Positions 16,510 to 25,382 of a stretch of 48,178 nucleotides of DNA are shown here, piece after piece. Position 1 is the first letter of the stretch. Each line of letters opens with the position of its first letter. Source of the DNA: Devosia insulae DS-56. Its GTDB lineage: Bacteria > Pseudomonadota > Alphaproteobacteria > Rhizobiales > Devosiaceae. Made by a program: the position numbers and the translations under genes. The stretch is from assembly GCF_000970465.2 (NCBI RefSeq), contig NZ_LAJE02000080.1, positions 1 to 48,178 on the forward strand, read 5' to 3'. The notes under the pieces are model-generated. The model saw only the letters and a list, made by a program, of their open reading frames with translations. It did no database searches and was not told the DNA's origin.

Positions 16510-17696
16510 CGGCGGCTGGTCCGGCGACGGCTCAACTGGTCGATGGCCACCGCCAGCAGCAGCACCGCGCCACGCGCCGTATCCTGGTAGAAGGTCGGCA
16601 CGTTCATCAGGCTCATGCCGTTATTGAGGCTGCCCATCAGCAGCGCTCCGACCAGCGCGCCGAAGATGCGGCCGCGGCCGCCGGCCAGCGCCGTGCCGCC
16701 GATAATCGCGGCGGCGATGGCATCGAGCTCGAGGAACAGCCCGGCGCTGCCGGCAATGGCGCCGGACACCCGCGCCGTGAGCGCCACCCCGGTAATGCCA
16801 TAGGCGAGCCCGGCGATGAGAAAGTTGATGAAGATGACCCGCCCGACCTTGATGCCGGAAAGCCGCGCTGCCTCGGGGTTGCCGCCGATGGCATAGAGCT
16901 GGGCGCCGAAGCGGGTGCGCCGCATCAGGATATCGGCGGCAATGGCACACAGCGCCACCAGCACCACGAGGTAAGGCACGCCCTGCCAGCTGGCGAGCCA
17001 GACCACGGCGACGGTGGCGACCAGCGCCGGCAGCAGCGCCCGCATGATTTCGGCGTTGAGCCTTTGCACGACGCCGAGCGCCGCGCCACGTCGCAGCTCC
17101 ATGATGCGGAGCGCTGCGAAGAGGGCGAAGCAGGTGAGCGCGAGGCCGATCGAAAGCAGCGGCGGCATGAAGCCGGTGGCGATCTGTTTCAGCGCCTGGG
17201 GTAACGGCGCGACGGTTGCGCCATTGGTCGCGATCATCGAGATGCCGCGGAAGTAGAGCATGCCGGCCAGCGTGACGATGAACGAGGAGACCCCCATCTT
17301 CGTCACCCACCAGCCCTGCCAGGCGCCCATGGCGAGCCCGACGCCGAGCGAAATCAGCACGGCGACGATCGGGTCGACGCCGAATTTGACCGTCAAGAGC
17401 GCCACCACCACGCCGACCAGCGCCACGGCGGAGCCCACCGAGAGATCGAAATTGCGGGTGACGATCAGCATCACCGCGCTGATCGCTGCCAGCGCCACGA
17501 TCGAGGTCTGCAGCGCGAGGAGGATCAGGTTGCGCTGGGTAAGGAAGGTGCCCTTGGTGGCGAACGAGAAGAACAGCCAGATCACGGCGAGCACGACGAG
17601 CAGCGTTGAATCGCGCAGCGACCGGTTGGTGAGGATGCGCGTCAGCAGCGACGGTGCATCGGCGATGGGAGCAGCGGTGGTGGGCATTTCGGTCAT
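16506..17696 (-). CDS. Monosaccharide ABC permease (XylH/RbsC type)
   Basis: A 396-residue inner-membrane protein with about ten hydrophobic segments. Typical CUT2 permease features are FDLSVGSAVALVGVV near the N-terminus, LYAIGGNPEAARLSGIKV in the middle and AAAIIGGTALAGGRGRIFG near the end. The last segment, NNGMSLMNVPTFYQDTARGAVLLLAVAIDQ, most resembles the xylose permease. It is 24 bp downstream of its ATPase gene and would form the channel for the sugar delivered by the two binding proteins further upstream. Confidence 0.92.
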   Translation of the reverse strand: MTEMPTTAAPIADAPSLLTRILTNRSLRDSTLLVVLAVIWLFFSFATKGTFLTQRNLILLALQTSIVALAAISAVMLIVTRNFDLSVGSAVALVGVVVALLTVKFGVDPIVAVLISLGVGLAMGAWQGWWVTKMGVSSFIVTLAGMLYFRGISMIATNGATVAPLPQALKQIATGFMPPLLSIGLALTCFALFAALRIMELRRGAALGVVQRLNAEIMRALLPALVATVAVVWLASWQGVPYLVVLVALCAIAADILMRRTRFGAQLYAIGGNPEAARLSGIKVGRVIFINFLIAGLAYGITGVALTARVSGAIAGSAGLFLELDAIAAAIIGGTALAGGRGRIFGALVGALLMGSLNNGMSLMNVPTFYQDTARGAVLLLAVAIDQLSRRRTSRR

Positions 17697-17720
17697 CGGT
17701 CTACCTGTCGATGGAAGGGG

Positions 17721-19280
17721 TCAGACACCGGCGGCGAGGCGCAGCAGGCGCGCCTCGCTGAGCCCTGATTTGTCGAGTTGATCGGCCACCCGGCCGTTGC
17801 GGAGGACGATGGCGCGATCGCAGATCTCGACCAGTTCCTCGGCATCGGACGAAACCAGGATGATGGCGCAGCCGGCATCGGCGAGCTCGACCCAGATGCG
17901 ATTGATCTCGGCGCGGGCGCCGACATCGACGCCGCGGGTCGGGTCGATCAGCAGCAGCACCCGCACCCCGGCAGCGAGCCAGCGCGCCACCTGCACCTTT
18001 TGCTGGTTGCCGCCGCTCAACGTACCGACCAGCGTATCGATATCGGCGGCCTTGATGCGCAGCCGGTCGAACAGCTGGGTGACCTGCCGCCGCGCTGCCA
18101 TTGCGTCGATGAAGCCCAGTGACGGCGGCAACGCCGGCAAGTTGGCGAGAATGGCGTTGTCGTAGATCGAATGCTCACCCGAGAGCCCGTCGCGCCGGTC
18201 CTGCGCGATGAGGCCGATGCCGGCGGCAACCGCCTGGGACGGATCGGCGAGCGTGATGGGTTGGCCGCGAAGGCGGATCTCGCCACTCACCGCGCCGGGC
18301 CAGCCGCCGAACAGCGCCATGGCGGTTTCGACCACGCCGGAGCCGAGGAGGCCGAACAGCCCGAGGATTTCGCCCTCGGCGACCGCCAGATCGACGCCGC
18401 TCGCCAGCGGCCTGGAGCTGTCGGCGCTGGCGACAGTGAGGCCATGGGCGGAGAGCGCCGGAGCGCCGATCCGGGCCTGCCGCGCCGATTTGCCATGCGC
18501 CACCCGGCTGCCGACCATTTCGGCCACCACGGCATCGCGCGAGGTCTCAGCGGTCTGGAAGGTGCCGCTGATCCGGCCATCGCGCATCACCACGATGCGG
18601 TCGGAAATCTCGAACACTTCGGCGAGCCGATGCGAAACGAAGATGATGGCGACGCCGCGCTGCTTCAGCGCCCGCATCCGGTCGAACAGCCGCTCCGCCT
18701 CGCGGTCGGTGAGTGCGGCGGTCGGCTCGTCGAGGATCAGCAGCCGGGCATGCTTCGACAACGCCCGGACGATCAGCACCAGTTGCTGGGTGGCGAGATC
18801 GAGATCGCCGATTTCCTTCAAGGGGTCGAGATCGAGGCCAAAATCGGCAAGCGCCTGGCGCGCCCGGGCGAGCAGCAGCGGCCGGTCGATCAGCCCGAAC
18901 CGCGTCGGCTCGGCATTGAGGCCAAGGCTTTGCGCCACCGTGAGATCGGGGGCGACATTCACCTCCTGCGCGAGGAAGGCGACGCCGCCGGCCTCGGCAT
19001 CGGCGACCGAGGCCGGCCGGAACGGGGTGCCCGCCATCTCGATCTCGCCGCTCCAGGTGCCGGCGGGATGGACGCCCGACAGCACCTGGATCAGCGTCGA
19101 TTGGCCGGCGCCGTTCTGGCCGAGCAGCGCGACGATTTCCCCGGGAGCGATGGTGAGGTCGACCTGGTCGACCGCCACCACCGCGGGGAAAGTCTTGGTG
19201 AGCGCCCGCACCGTCAGCAGTGGGGCGACTGCCGCCGGTGTGGTCTCATGCATGGGCAGGGCGCTCACCGGACCGGTCAT
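17721..19280 (-). CDS. Monosaccharide ABC ATPase (double NBD) with altered Walker A
   Basis: The start at 19280 overlaps the binding-protein stop (ATGA); 519 residues contain two ATP-binding halves as in XylG/RbsA. The first half has GQNGAGQSTL, where the invariant Walker A Lys is Gln (codon CAA), then LLILDEPTAAL as Walker B. The second half has the degenerate Walker A usual in this family, with LLGSGVVET in place of the P-loop, but a normal LSGGNQQKVQVARW signature and a Walker B segment ending in DPTRGVD. In relatives the first site is the canonical one, so this protein lacks a P-loop Lys in both halves. A sequencing error at one base would restore Lys. It powers uptake with the neighbouring permease. 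Confidence 0.9.
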   Translation of the reverse strand: MTGPVSALPMHETTPAAVAPLLTVRALTKTFPAVVAVDQVDLTIAPGEIVALLGQNGAGQSTLIQVLSGVHPAGTWSGEIEMAGTPFRPASVADAEAGGVAFLAQEVNVAPDLTVAQSLGLNAEPTRFGLIDRPLLLARARQALADFGLDLDPLKEIGDLDLATQQLVLIVRALSKHARLLILDEPTAALTDREAERLFDRMRALKQRGVAIIFVSHRLAEVFEISDRIVVMRDGRISGTFQTAETSRDAVVAEMVGSRVAHGKSARQARIGAPALSAHGLTVASADSSRPLASGVDLAVAEGEILGLFGLLGSGVVETAMALFGGWPGAVSGEIRLRGQPITLADPSQAVAAGIGLIAQDRRDGLSGEHSIYDNAILANLPALPPSLGFIDAMAARRQVTQLFDRLRIKAADIDTLVGTLSGGNQQKVQVARWLAAGVRVLLLIDPTRGVDVGARAEINRIWVELADAGCAIILVSSDAEELVEICDRAIVLRNGRVADQLDKSGLSEARLLRLAAGV

Positions 19281-20350
19281 GGGCAGACTGGCTTCTGGTC
19301 GGGCACGTTGGCGTAAACCTCGTCGGCCGGCAGCCAGTAATCGTGGCTGCAGACGAACTCGGCGATCGTGGCCTGGTCGACATAGTAGATCGGCGTCTTC
19401 ACCCACGGCATGTCGCGCACGCCGTTATTGATGGTGTCGGCAGCAGTGATCGGCTGGCACTCGGCCAGCGCCACCGCCACCTTGGCAGCCTCGGTGCCCA
19501 TCTCGTCGGGCGCCGGCCAGACGCTGCCATCCATGCGACCCTCGACGATCGCCTGCATCGCTGCCAGTTCCATGTCCTGCCCGGTAATCGGGATCGAGCC
19601 TGCCGGGAGGCCCGCCCCTTCCACCGCCTGCATCACCCCGATCGATTCCCCGTCATAGGAGACGAGGAAAGCCGCGACATTGTTGTTGGTCTGGGTCAGG
19701 ACGTTTTCGGCAAAGGCCTGTGCCGGCTCGGTCTTCCAGCCCGGGGCGAGCTGATCCATGACGATGGTGATGTCGCCGGCCGCCACTGCCGCATCGATCA
19801 CATCGTGATAGCCGGCCTGCATGTCGGTGGCGCCGGTCTGGCCGGGGTCGCCGCCGATCAGCGCATAATTGCCCTTGGGCACCTTGGCGAGAATGGCCTT
19901 GGCGGCGATCTGCCCGCCGACCCGCGCATCGCGCCCGATATAGGCATCCTGGTCGGCGCCGGTGATCAGGTCGTTGTACGACGCGATCGGGATGCCGGCC
20001 GCATTGGCCATCTCGGCGATCTGCGCCGCGACGTTGAAATCCACCGGGTTGATGACGATGGCATCGACACCCTGGGTGATGACGTTCTCGGCCTGCCCGA
20101 CCTGCACCTGAGCATCGTTCTCCGCCGATTGCACGATCACTTCGTAACCGGCGGCTTCGGCGGTTTTGACGAAGAACGGCATATCGGCATGGAGGTACCT
20201 GAACGCCGTCTGCTGCTTCATCATGAAGGCGATCTTCTTGGTGGTGCCCGGCGTGCACTGGTCTTGCGCCAATGCCGCGCCGGTTGCCGATACGGCCACG
20301 AGGCCAGCGGCAAGGCCCAGCGCCAGGCGGGCGGTTTTCGACGAAATCAT
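19277..20350 (-). CDS. Periplasmic sugar-binding protein 1 (XylF-like)
   Basis: This 357-residue protein has a Sec signal peptide (LALGLAAGLVAVSATGAALA, cleaved before QDQCTPG) and a type I periplasmic-binding fold: QSAENDAQVQVGQAENVI, GVDAIVINPVD, and ITGQDMELAAMQAI for the sugar pocket. It resembles XylF and related pentose-binding proteins. It is about two-thirds identical by eye to the gene just upstream, so it is the downstream copy of a tandem pair. Mature protein begins with a Cys-containing QDQC, and a second Cys lies in ALAECQP, followed by FVCSHDYW and PVCP, so disulfides are likely. Confidence 0.92.
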   Translation of the reverse strand: MISSKTARLALGLAAGLVAVSATGAALAQDQCTPGTTKKIAFMMKQQTAFRYLHADMPFFVKTAEAAGYEVIVQSAENDAQVQVGQAENVITQGVDAIVINPVDFNVAAQIAEMANAAGIPIASYNDLITGADQDAYIGRDARVGGQIAAKAILAKVPKGNYALIGGDPGQTGATDMQAGYHDVIDAAVAAGDITIVMDQLAPGWKTEPAQAFAENVLTQTNNNVAAFLVSYDGESIGVMQAVEGAGLPAGSIPITGQDMELAAMQAIVEGRMDGSVWPAPDEMGTEAAKVAVALAECQPITAADTINNGVRDMPWVKTPIYYVDQATIAEFVCSHDYWLPADEVYANVPDQKPVCP

Positions 20351-20509
20351 GCGACGTCTCCCTCTTCCGGCCCCCTCGGCCGGTTCTCATTGCTCTGTCG
20401 ATGGGTGGATGCCAGCAGCGGCGGAAGACCCGATCCACCGCCGCCGCTGGACGTCCCGGCTGCCACGCCGGGAGGACGTAAGCCCAGGCCGACCCGGGCC
20501 CGCAGGTTT

Positions 20510-20523
20510 GCGACCGGGGTCGC
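20510..20523. repeat. Small inverted repeat between the two binding-protein genes
   Basis: GCGACCGGGGTCGC is a perfect six-base inverted repeat with a two-base centre, followed at once by a partial copy (TGCGACCGGGATC). It lies 17 bp after the stop of the upstream binding-protein gene within a 189-bp spacer. Such intercistronic structures often set the relative amounts of the flanking mRNAs. Confidence 0.4.
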
Positions 20524-20539
20524 AGGTGTGCGACCGGGA

Positions 20540-21643
20540 TCAGCAGGTCGGCTTCTTGTCCGGGACGTTCTTGTAGACTTCGTCGATATTCAGCCAGTAG
20601 CTGTGGCCGCAGACGAACGTGTCGATCTCGGCCGCGCCGACGAAGTAGATCGGGGTTTTGACCCACGGGATGTCGCCAGCGCCATTGGCGATGGTGCCGT
20701 CGGTCACCAGCGGCTGACAGTTGGCCATGGCGATGGCCGCCTTGGCGCCGGCCACGGCCATCTCGTCGGGCGCCGGCCAGACGCTGCCGGCCTGCCGTCC
20801 CTCGACGATCGCCTGCGCCGCGCTCAGCTCCATGTCCTGCCCGGTGACCGGGATGGAGCCGGCTGTGAGGCCCGCTCCGTCGATCGCCTGCAGCACGCCC
20901 AGCGACATACCATCGTACGAGACGAGGAAGGCGTGCACCTCGTTGCCGTTCTGGGTCAGGGCGTTCTCGGCATTGGCCTGCGCCGGCTCGGTCTTCCAGC
21001 TCGGGGTGAACTGATCCATGACGATCTTGACGTCGCCCGAGGCAACCAGCGGGTCGAGCACCAGGTGGTAGCCCTCCTGCATCTGGGTCGAGCCGGTCTG
21101 CCCGGCATCGCCGCCGATCAAGACGTAATTGCCCTTGGGCACCAGTTTCACCACCGCCTCGGCGGCGACTTTGCCGCCTTCCCTGGGGTCGCGGCCGATA
21201 AAGGCAGTCTGCCTGGCCCCGAGGATCAGGTCGTCATAGGAGGCGAGCGGGATATTGGCCGCCGCCGCGATCTCGGCGATCTGCGCCGCGACATTGAAAT
21301 CCACCGGCTGGATGACGATCGCATCGACGCCCTGGGTGATGACGTTCTCGGCCTGCGCCACCTGGGCCTGTGCGTCGTTCTCGGCCGACTGCACCAGCAC
21401 CTCGTAGCCCGCCTCGTTGGCGGTCTTGGTGAAGAACGGCACATCGGCATTGAGATAGCGAAACGCCGTCTGCTGTTTCAGCATGAAGGCGATGCGCTTG
21501 GTGGTGCGGGGCTTGCATTGATCCTGCGCCAGGGCCGGCCCCGCCACCAGCACTGGCGCCACGCCGAAGCTCGAAACCGCCACCGAAACGGCAAGCGCCA
21601 TCCGCCAGCCGCGGGCCGGGCCCGCTGCATGTTTGGTATCCAT
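20540..21643 (-). CDS. Periplasmic sugar-binding protein 2 (XylF-like paralogue)
   Basis: First gene of the minus-strand sugar operon, 367 residues. It has a longer N-terminal region (MDTKHAAGPARGWRMALAV) with a signal peptide ending before QDQCKPRTT. The rest parallels binding protein 1 segment by segment: KQQTAFRYLNADVPFF, QSAENDAQAQVAQAENVITQ, GVDAIVIQPVDFNVAAQ, SVWPAPDEMAV and a C-terminal NVPDKKPTC. Differences cluster in the pocket-lining loops (LILGARQTAF against LITGADQDAY), which suggests different ligands or affinities. An operator palindrome lies about 35 bp upstream. Confidence 0.92.
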   Translation of the reverse strand: MDTKHAAGPARGWRMALAVSVAVSSFGVAPVLVAGPALAQDQCKPRTTKRIAFMLKQQTAFRYLNADVPFFTKTANEAGYEVLVQSAENDAQAQVAQAENVITQGVDAIVIQPVDFNVAAQIAEIAAAANIPLASYDDLILGARQTAFIGRDPREGGKVAAEAVVKLVPKGNYVLIGGDAGQTGSTQMQEGYHLVLDPLVASGDVKIVMDQFTPSWKTEPAQANAENALTQNGNEVHAFLVSYDGMSLGVLQAIDGAGLTAGSIPVTGQDMELSAAQAIVEGRQAGSVWPAPDEMAVAGAKAAIAMANCQPLVTDGTIANGAGDIPWVKTPIYFVGAAEIDTFVCGHSYWLNIDEVYKNVPDKKPTC

Positions 21644-21677
21644 AAGTTGATCCTCCCCACCGCGACTGTGCGCGATA

Positions 21678-21689
21678 GTTACCGGTAAC
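21678..21689. promoter_or_regulatory. LacI-type operator palindrome
   Basis: GTTACCGGTAAC is a perfect 12-bp palindrome with the central CG usual in LacI-family operators. It is followed by the repeats CGTAACGTAAC (21686-21696). It lies about 35 bp upstream of the first binding-protein start, a position that would overlap the promoter. The LacI regulator at the end of the same operon is the likely ligand-responsive binder. Confidence 0.6.
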
Positions 21690-21803
21690 GTAACGTAACA
21701 TTGGAGTCAATGTGGGGCGGAGGACGCGGGGACGGTTGGTTTTGAATAGGCCGCAGTCGGCGTATCTGCCGGGGGCGGGCAGGGCTATCCGGTTAAGCCC
21801 GCC

Positions 21804-22445
21804 TCAGTCCGCCAGAGCCCAGCCGAGCATCCGCACGAACTCGGCCTGCCAGAACGGGCCACCGTGCTCGCCCGGCAGTTCACGCAGCACCACATCGGCG
21901 CTGGCGGCGCTGAGCGCCGCGTGCCACCGGGTGGCGTTGCCGAGAAAGAACGGCTCCTCCGTGCCGGCGGTGAGCCAGGTGCGGGGCAGGGGCGCCGGCA
22001 GCTCGGCCGGCGGCCGGTAGCCGGCGCCGGGCGAGGCGGCAAAGATCGTGCCGAAAAGCTCCGGGTGCCGCAGCCCCATGGCGAGGGCCAGTTCGGCGCC
22101 GGCCGAGACGCCGGCGAAGACGGTGCGCAGCGCCGGCAGGGCCCCGAACTCCGCCCGCGCCCACGGCATGATCGCCTCGAGGAACCAGCCCTCATGCGCG
22201 GCGAACCGTTCCGGCTCGAAGCCCGGCGAATATTCGTGGAGCCGCACCATCTCGTCGGGGTCGCTGCTGCGGTGGGCGCCGACGATCAGCGTCGGTGGGG
22301 CGCCGGCCGCCGCGAGGCCTTCGCCCCACGAGGCGATGAGCTGTCCATCGCCACAGAACACTACCAGCTCGGGCGGCGCCGCGGGCACATAGGCCGAGAC
22401 CTGCCGGCCGTGGTCGTAGTCGAACGTCGTGCTGGCCAGCGCCAT
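21804..22445 (-). CDS. Esterase-like alpha/beta hydrolase
   Basis: A 213-residue cytoplasmic alpha/beta hydrolase. GVSAGAELAL supplies the GxSxG nucleophile Ser, and GEHGGPFW near the C-terminus gives the catalytic His. The opening segment YDHGRQVSAYVPAAPPELVVFCGDGQ and PELFGTIFAASPG resemble the Fes/esterase D group (PF00756). The gene follows the propeller protein gene by about 75 bp on the same strand and ends the operon of the second LacI regulator. It may deacylate an imported sugar ester. The exact substrate is unknown. Confidence 0.82.
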   Translation of the reverse strand: MALASTTFDYDHGRQVSAYVPAAPPELVVFCGDGQLIASWGEGLAAAGAPPTLIVGAHRSSDPDEMVRLHEYSPGFEPERFAAHEGWFLEAIMPWARAEFGALPALRTVFAGVSAGAELALAMGLRHPELFGTIFAASPGAGYRPPAELPAPLPRTWLTAGTEEPFFLGNATRWHAALSAASADVVLRELPGEHGGPFWQAEFVRMLGWALAD

Positions 22446-22520
22446 GCCGTATCCTCCGCAGGCCGACCAAGCCTGAGCGGGATCGATGATGCAAGGGGAG
22501 ACCCGAGGCAGTTGCTCACC

Positions 22521-24077
22521 TCACTCCACGACGAACCCGAAGATTTCCGCCTCGTCGATGGTGATGACGAACTTGCGGAACTGGCCGGGATGCTTGGCGG
22601 GTGGGAGTTCGGCCTGGCCCCGCCAACGTACGGCGTGGCGGATGGCGTCGCCGGTGAAGGGGAGGCAGTCGTCGAGGCCGTAGCCGGAGATGGCGCCGCC
22701 GCTGCTGTCGAGCAGCCCGACTCGGATCGCGCCATTGGTCCGCACCCTGGCGTTGATGGAGAGCGTCTTGCCGTCAAAACTCAGCGGTCGGGTCACCAGG
22801 CGCCCCGGGCGCGGCTGGATGGCGTCGAGCGAGGCGATGCCTTCGTAGCGCAGCGTGGCGATGCCCATACCGAAGCGCACATGCTCGGAGGGGCGACGCG
22901 CCTCTTCGTGGTCAAGCTCATAGGGGCCGGCCCACCACCAGTCGTGATGCGCCTCCGAACCACCATGGTAAAAGTACCATTCGTCGCCGACCCGCACCGG
23001 CGGGCTGATGATCGACACCATATGCCGGTCCCAGGCATTGCCGCGTCGCGGCGCGAGAAACGGCTGGCCGTTGTCGGCGGGGCGGAAGTGGATGCCGTCA
23101 TGGCTATAGAGCAGCCGGACCTCCATTTCGTTGTCGACATAGTGGAACACGCCGAGCGTCCCCAGATGCATGGCGCCGACGCGGAACTGGCTGAGCCCGT
23201 AATGTGCGGTGTCGAGATTGTCGATCACTTCGTCCGGGGTGGAGATGGCCACCGGGTCGGCCCAATGGAGAAAATCCGCCGACACCGTGCGGAACACTCG
23301 GCGCTTGTTCATCAGGTCGGGCCGGCCTGGGAAGTAAGTCTGAAAGCGCGCGCCCTCGAGCCAGCTTTTGCCCGGCGATGTTTCGGGCACTCCGGCGCCG
23401 TGCATGCCGCCATGGCGGGTATAGTGGAGGAACAGCCTGGTTTCCGGATCGAAGGTGATGGTCGAGACGTCGGAGAGTTGGCCGCCCGAGGTGCCGAAGG
23501 TCGGTCGCTCGCCATAGGGATGCCAGTTGATGCCGTCAGTCGAATAGCCGCAAACCATCTGGTGGCGCTGCCCCTCGCGGGCCAGCGAGAACAGCATGCG
23601 ATAGCGCGCGTCGCTGCTGGTGGGGTCGATCACCACGGCAGCCGAGTGGATGCCGACATCGGCCCAGGGGTTGTTGGCGTCGGGTGTCGCGCCCTCGACA
23701 TAGCCCGCGTAGATATTGGTGTCGTGCCCGTCGATTGTCACTTTTCCCAGCGCCGGCTTCTCGAAATCGATGCCGTTGCGGCTCACCGCATAGAGCATGC
23801 GGTTCTTCCACGGATGGGTGCGGTGCGGGGTGATCGGCCCGATATCCTCGTACCAGCACTTGATCAGCCCGTCGGTGGGATCCTGGAGCACGTTGAAGTT
23901 CGAGTAGGTGAAGTAGAGCGTATTCTCCCACGGGCGGTCGGCCCGGATCACCGGCTCGGCGGTCAGGCGCTGCGGCTTGTGCCAGCGGCGCGTGAGGCAA
24001 TCGGTCTGCTCGATCAACAGGTTATCGACGAACAGCTGCGGGAGGCGGCCGATCTGCAAGGCGGTGGCGTCGTACAT
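22521..24077 (-). CDS. Propeller-type glycosidase-like protein (GH32/GH43-like)
   Basis: This 518-residue protein opens with LPQLFVDNLLIEQTDCLTRRWHKP and continues with repeated blades that pair a strand of the YAVSRNGIDFEKP, YSTDGINWHPY and YSHDGIHFRPADNG kind. That is the five-bladed propeller of GH32/GH43-like proteins. A jelly-roll-like C-terminal part (from about residue 400) carries LDDCLPFTGDAIRHAVRW and ends in IFGFVVE. There is no signal peptide, so it would act on imported oligosaccharides. It follows the LacI regulator by 53 bp. Similar proteins are known from Planctomycetes and plant-associated bacteria but are mostly uncharacterised; the exact family is uncertain. Confidence 0.75.
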   Translation of the reverse strand: MYDATALQIGRLPQLFVDNLLIEQTDCLTRRWHKPQRLTAEPVIRADRPWENTLYFTYSNFNVLQDPTDGLIKCWYEDIGPITPHRTHPWKNRMLYAVSRNGIDFEKPALGKVTIDGHDTNIYAGYVEGATPDANNPWADVGIHSAAVVIDPTSSDARYRMLFSLAREGQRHQMVCGYSTDGINWHPYGERPTFGTSGGQLSDVSTITFDPETRLFLHYTRHGGMHGAGVPETSPGKSWLEGARFQTYFPGRPDLMNKRRVFRTVSADFLHWADPVAISTPDEVIDNLDTAHYGLSQFRVGAMHLGTLGVFHYVDNEMEVRLLYSHDGIHFRPADNGQPFLAPRRGNAWDRHMVSIISPPVRVGDEWYFYHGGSEAHHDWWWAGPYELDHEEARRPSEHVRFGMGIATLRYEGIASLDAIQPRPGRLVTRPLSFDGKTLSINARVRTNGAIRVGLLDSSGGAISGYGLDDCLPFTGDAIRHAVRWRGQAELPPAKHPGQFRKFVITIDEAEIFGFVVE

Positions 24078-24130
24078 TGGAAATTCCTGAAGTGATGGGT
24101 TGTGGCGGGCGGGCCGGTGCAGCCGAGGCC

Positions 24131-25153
24131 CTAGCTGTCGATGCGTCGTGATGACGGCCGGATGGAAAGTTTCAGCGGCAGACGCTCGTGCGCCGGCGGG
24201 GCCGTGACGATCCCTTCGATGCGGTCGATCAGCCGGTTGGCAGCAAGCGCCGCGATCCCCTCCTCGTCGAAGGTCACTGAGGTGATCTGCGGGCGGTGGA
24301 AATCCATGTGCGCGTCGCCGAACGAGACGAACGAGACGCCAGCCGGAATCTCGATGCCGTTGTCGGCGAGGGCGGCGAGCGCGCCGCTGGCGATGGCGTC
24401 GTTGAAGGCAACGACGGCGGAGAAGCCGGCCCGTGCACCGATCGCCGCCTGCATGGCGTCATAGGCGGCGCCGGCGGTGTAGCCCTCGGTCGCGGCCATG
24501 GTGAGCTTGGCTTCGCCGGCACCGGCGGCGAGCGCCGTACGCAAGCCGCCCCAGCGCATGTCGGCAGCGCGGCTGCTGAGCGGCCCGACGCACAGGATGT
24601 TGCGGTGCCCGAGCCGAGCCAGGTAGTCGCCGACCTGGTAGCCGCCGCCTTCCTCATCGCGCAGGAAACAGTCGATTTCGGGCAGGTTGTAGGAACCGGA
24701 GACCCCGACCATGGCGATGCCGCGGTCGGCCAGCCGATGCAGCCGTAATTCCGTCTGCGCCAGGGCCCAGCTCATGGTGAAAAAGGCGCCATCCATCCGC
24801 AGTCCGATCACCCGGTCGATCGCTTCCTCGGTGGTTTTGACCGAGCCGTCGGTGCCGAGCAGAAACACGGAATAGCCACGGGCGTGGGCGGTAGCCTCGA
24901 TCGCTTTGAAGGTGCGCAGAAACGCCACGTTGGTGATGTCGGGGGTGAGGTAGGCCAGCGTCTGGGTGCGCTTGGCGTGCAGCGAGCGCGCCATGTGGTT
25001 GGGCTGGAAATTAAGCCGCTGCACCGCGTCGCGAACGCGGGCGGCGAGGTCCTCCGACACCGGCTTGTTACCGTTGACGACGGACGAAACCGTCGAAATC
25101 GACACGCCGGCTTCGCGCGCAACGTCCTTGATGGTGGCAATCGATCTGCCCAT
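24131..25153 (-). CDS. LacI-family transcriptional regulator (sugar operon 2)
   Basis: The N-terminus ATIKDVAREAGVSISTVSSVVNGNKPVS is the LacI DNA-binding head, followed by LNFQPNHMARSLHAKRT (hinge) and an effector domain (LAYLTPDITNVAFLRTF, then VVAFNDAIASGALAAL). It is the first gene of the minus-strand arm and shares a 229-bp control region with the ABC transporter transcribed the other way. Two 16-bp operator-like palindromes in that region fit autoregulation together with control of the transporter. The effector is presumably the sugar that the ABC system imports. Confidence 0.92.
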   Translation of the reverse strand: MGRSIATIKDVAREAGVSISTVSSVVNGNKPVSEDLAARVRDAVQRLNFQPNHMARSLHAKRTQTLAYLTPDITNVAFLRTFKAIEATAHARGYSVFLLGTDGSVKTTEEAIDRVIGLRMDGAFFTMSWALAQTELRLHRLADRGIAMVGVSGSYNLPEIDCFLRDEEGGGYQVGDYLARLGHRNILCVGPLSSRAADMRWGGLRTALAAGAGEAKLTMAATEGYTAGAAYDAMQAAIGARAGFSAVVAFNDAIASGALAALADNGIEIPAGVSFVSFGDAHMDFHRPQITSVTFDEEGIAALAANRLIDRIEGIVTAPPAHERLPLKLSIRPSSRRIDS

Positions 25154-25208
25154 GGCGTCAGTCAGTCCCCCTCTCGCACGTTCGGCCGGCCGTCATCTCT
25201 TTGCAACT

Positions 25209-25224
25209 GGAGAAACGGTTCTCC
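25209..25224. promoter_or_regulatory. LacI-type operator 1 (upstream of the regulator)
   Basis: GGAGAAACGGTTCTCC is a 16-bp palindrome with one mismatched pair and a central CG. It lies 56 bp upstream of the lacI-type gene start. It shares 12 of 16 bases with the second site at 25287-25302, so both are probably bound by the same regulator. Confidence 0.62.
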
Positions 25225-25286
25225 ATTCTTGTCGCCTTGGCTTGGGATTTAGCAGATCATGACCAGCAAATGCTGTCAACGTGCGC

Positions 25287-25339
25287 TGAGAAACGTTTCG
25301 CAAAATCGATTGACTCCCATTCCATTTGGTGCCGAGTAT
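25287..25339 (+). promoter_or_regulatory. LacI-type operator 2 and transporter promoter
   Basis: TGAGAAACGTTTCGCA (25287-25302) has a perfect 10-bp core GAAACGTTTC at 25290-25299. It is followed by TTGACT (25310-25315) and GAGTAT (25334-25339), spaced 18 bp, a plausible sigma-70 promoter for the plus-strand ABC genes. Operator binding immediately upstream of the -35 could repress the promoter. Confidence 0.55.
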
Positions 25340-25382
25340 GGGTGGACGCCCGGGGGACATCCGGCGCACAGAGGAGGGTGAC

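Noticed and set aside
14386-16590. A 734-residue plus-strand gene opposite LacI and the reductase
   Set aside because: Long antisense open frames are expected in high-GC genes; composition (DRDRH, GHGDR-like repeats) is of antisense type and the minus-strand genes are clear.
19220-24095. Plus-strand frames of over 700 residues opposite the binding proteins and the propeller protein
   Set aside because: Same antisense effect; no motif, no ribosome-binding site, minus-strand families unmistakable.
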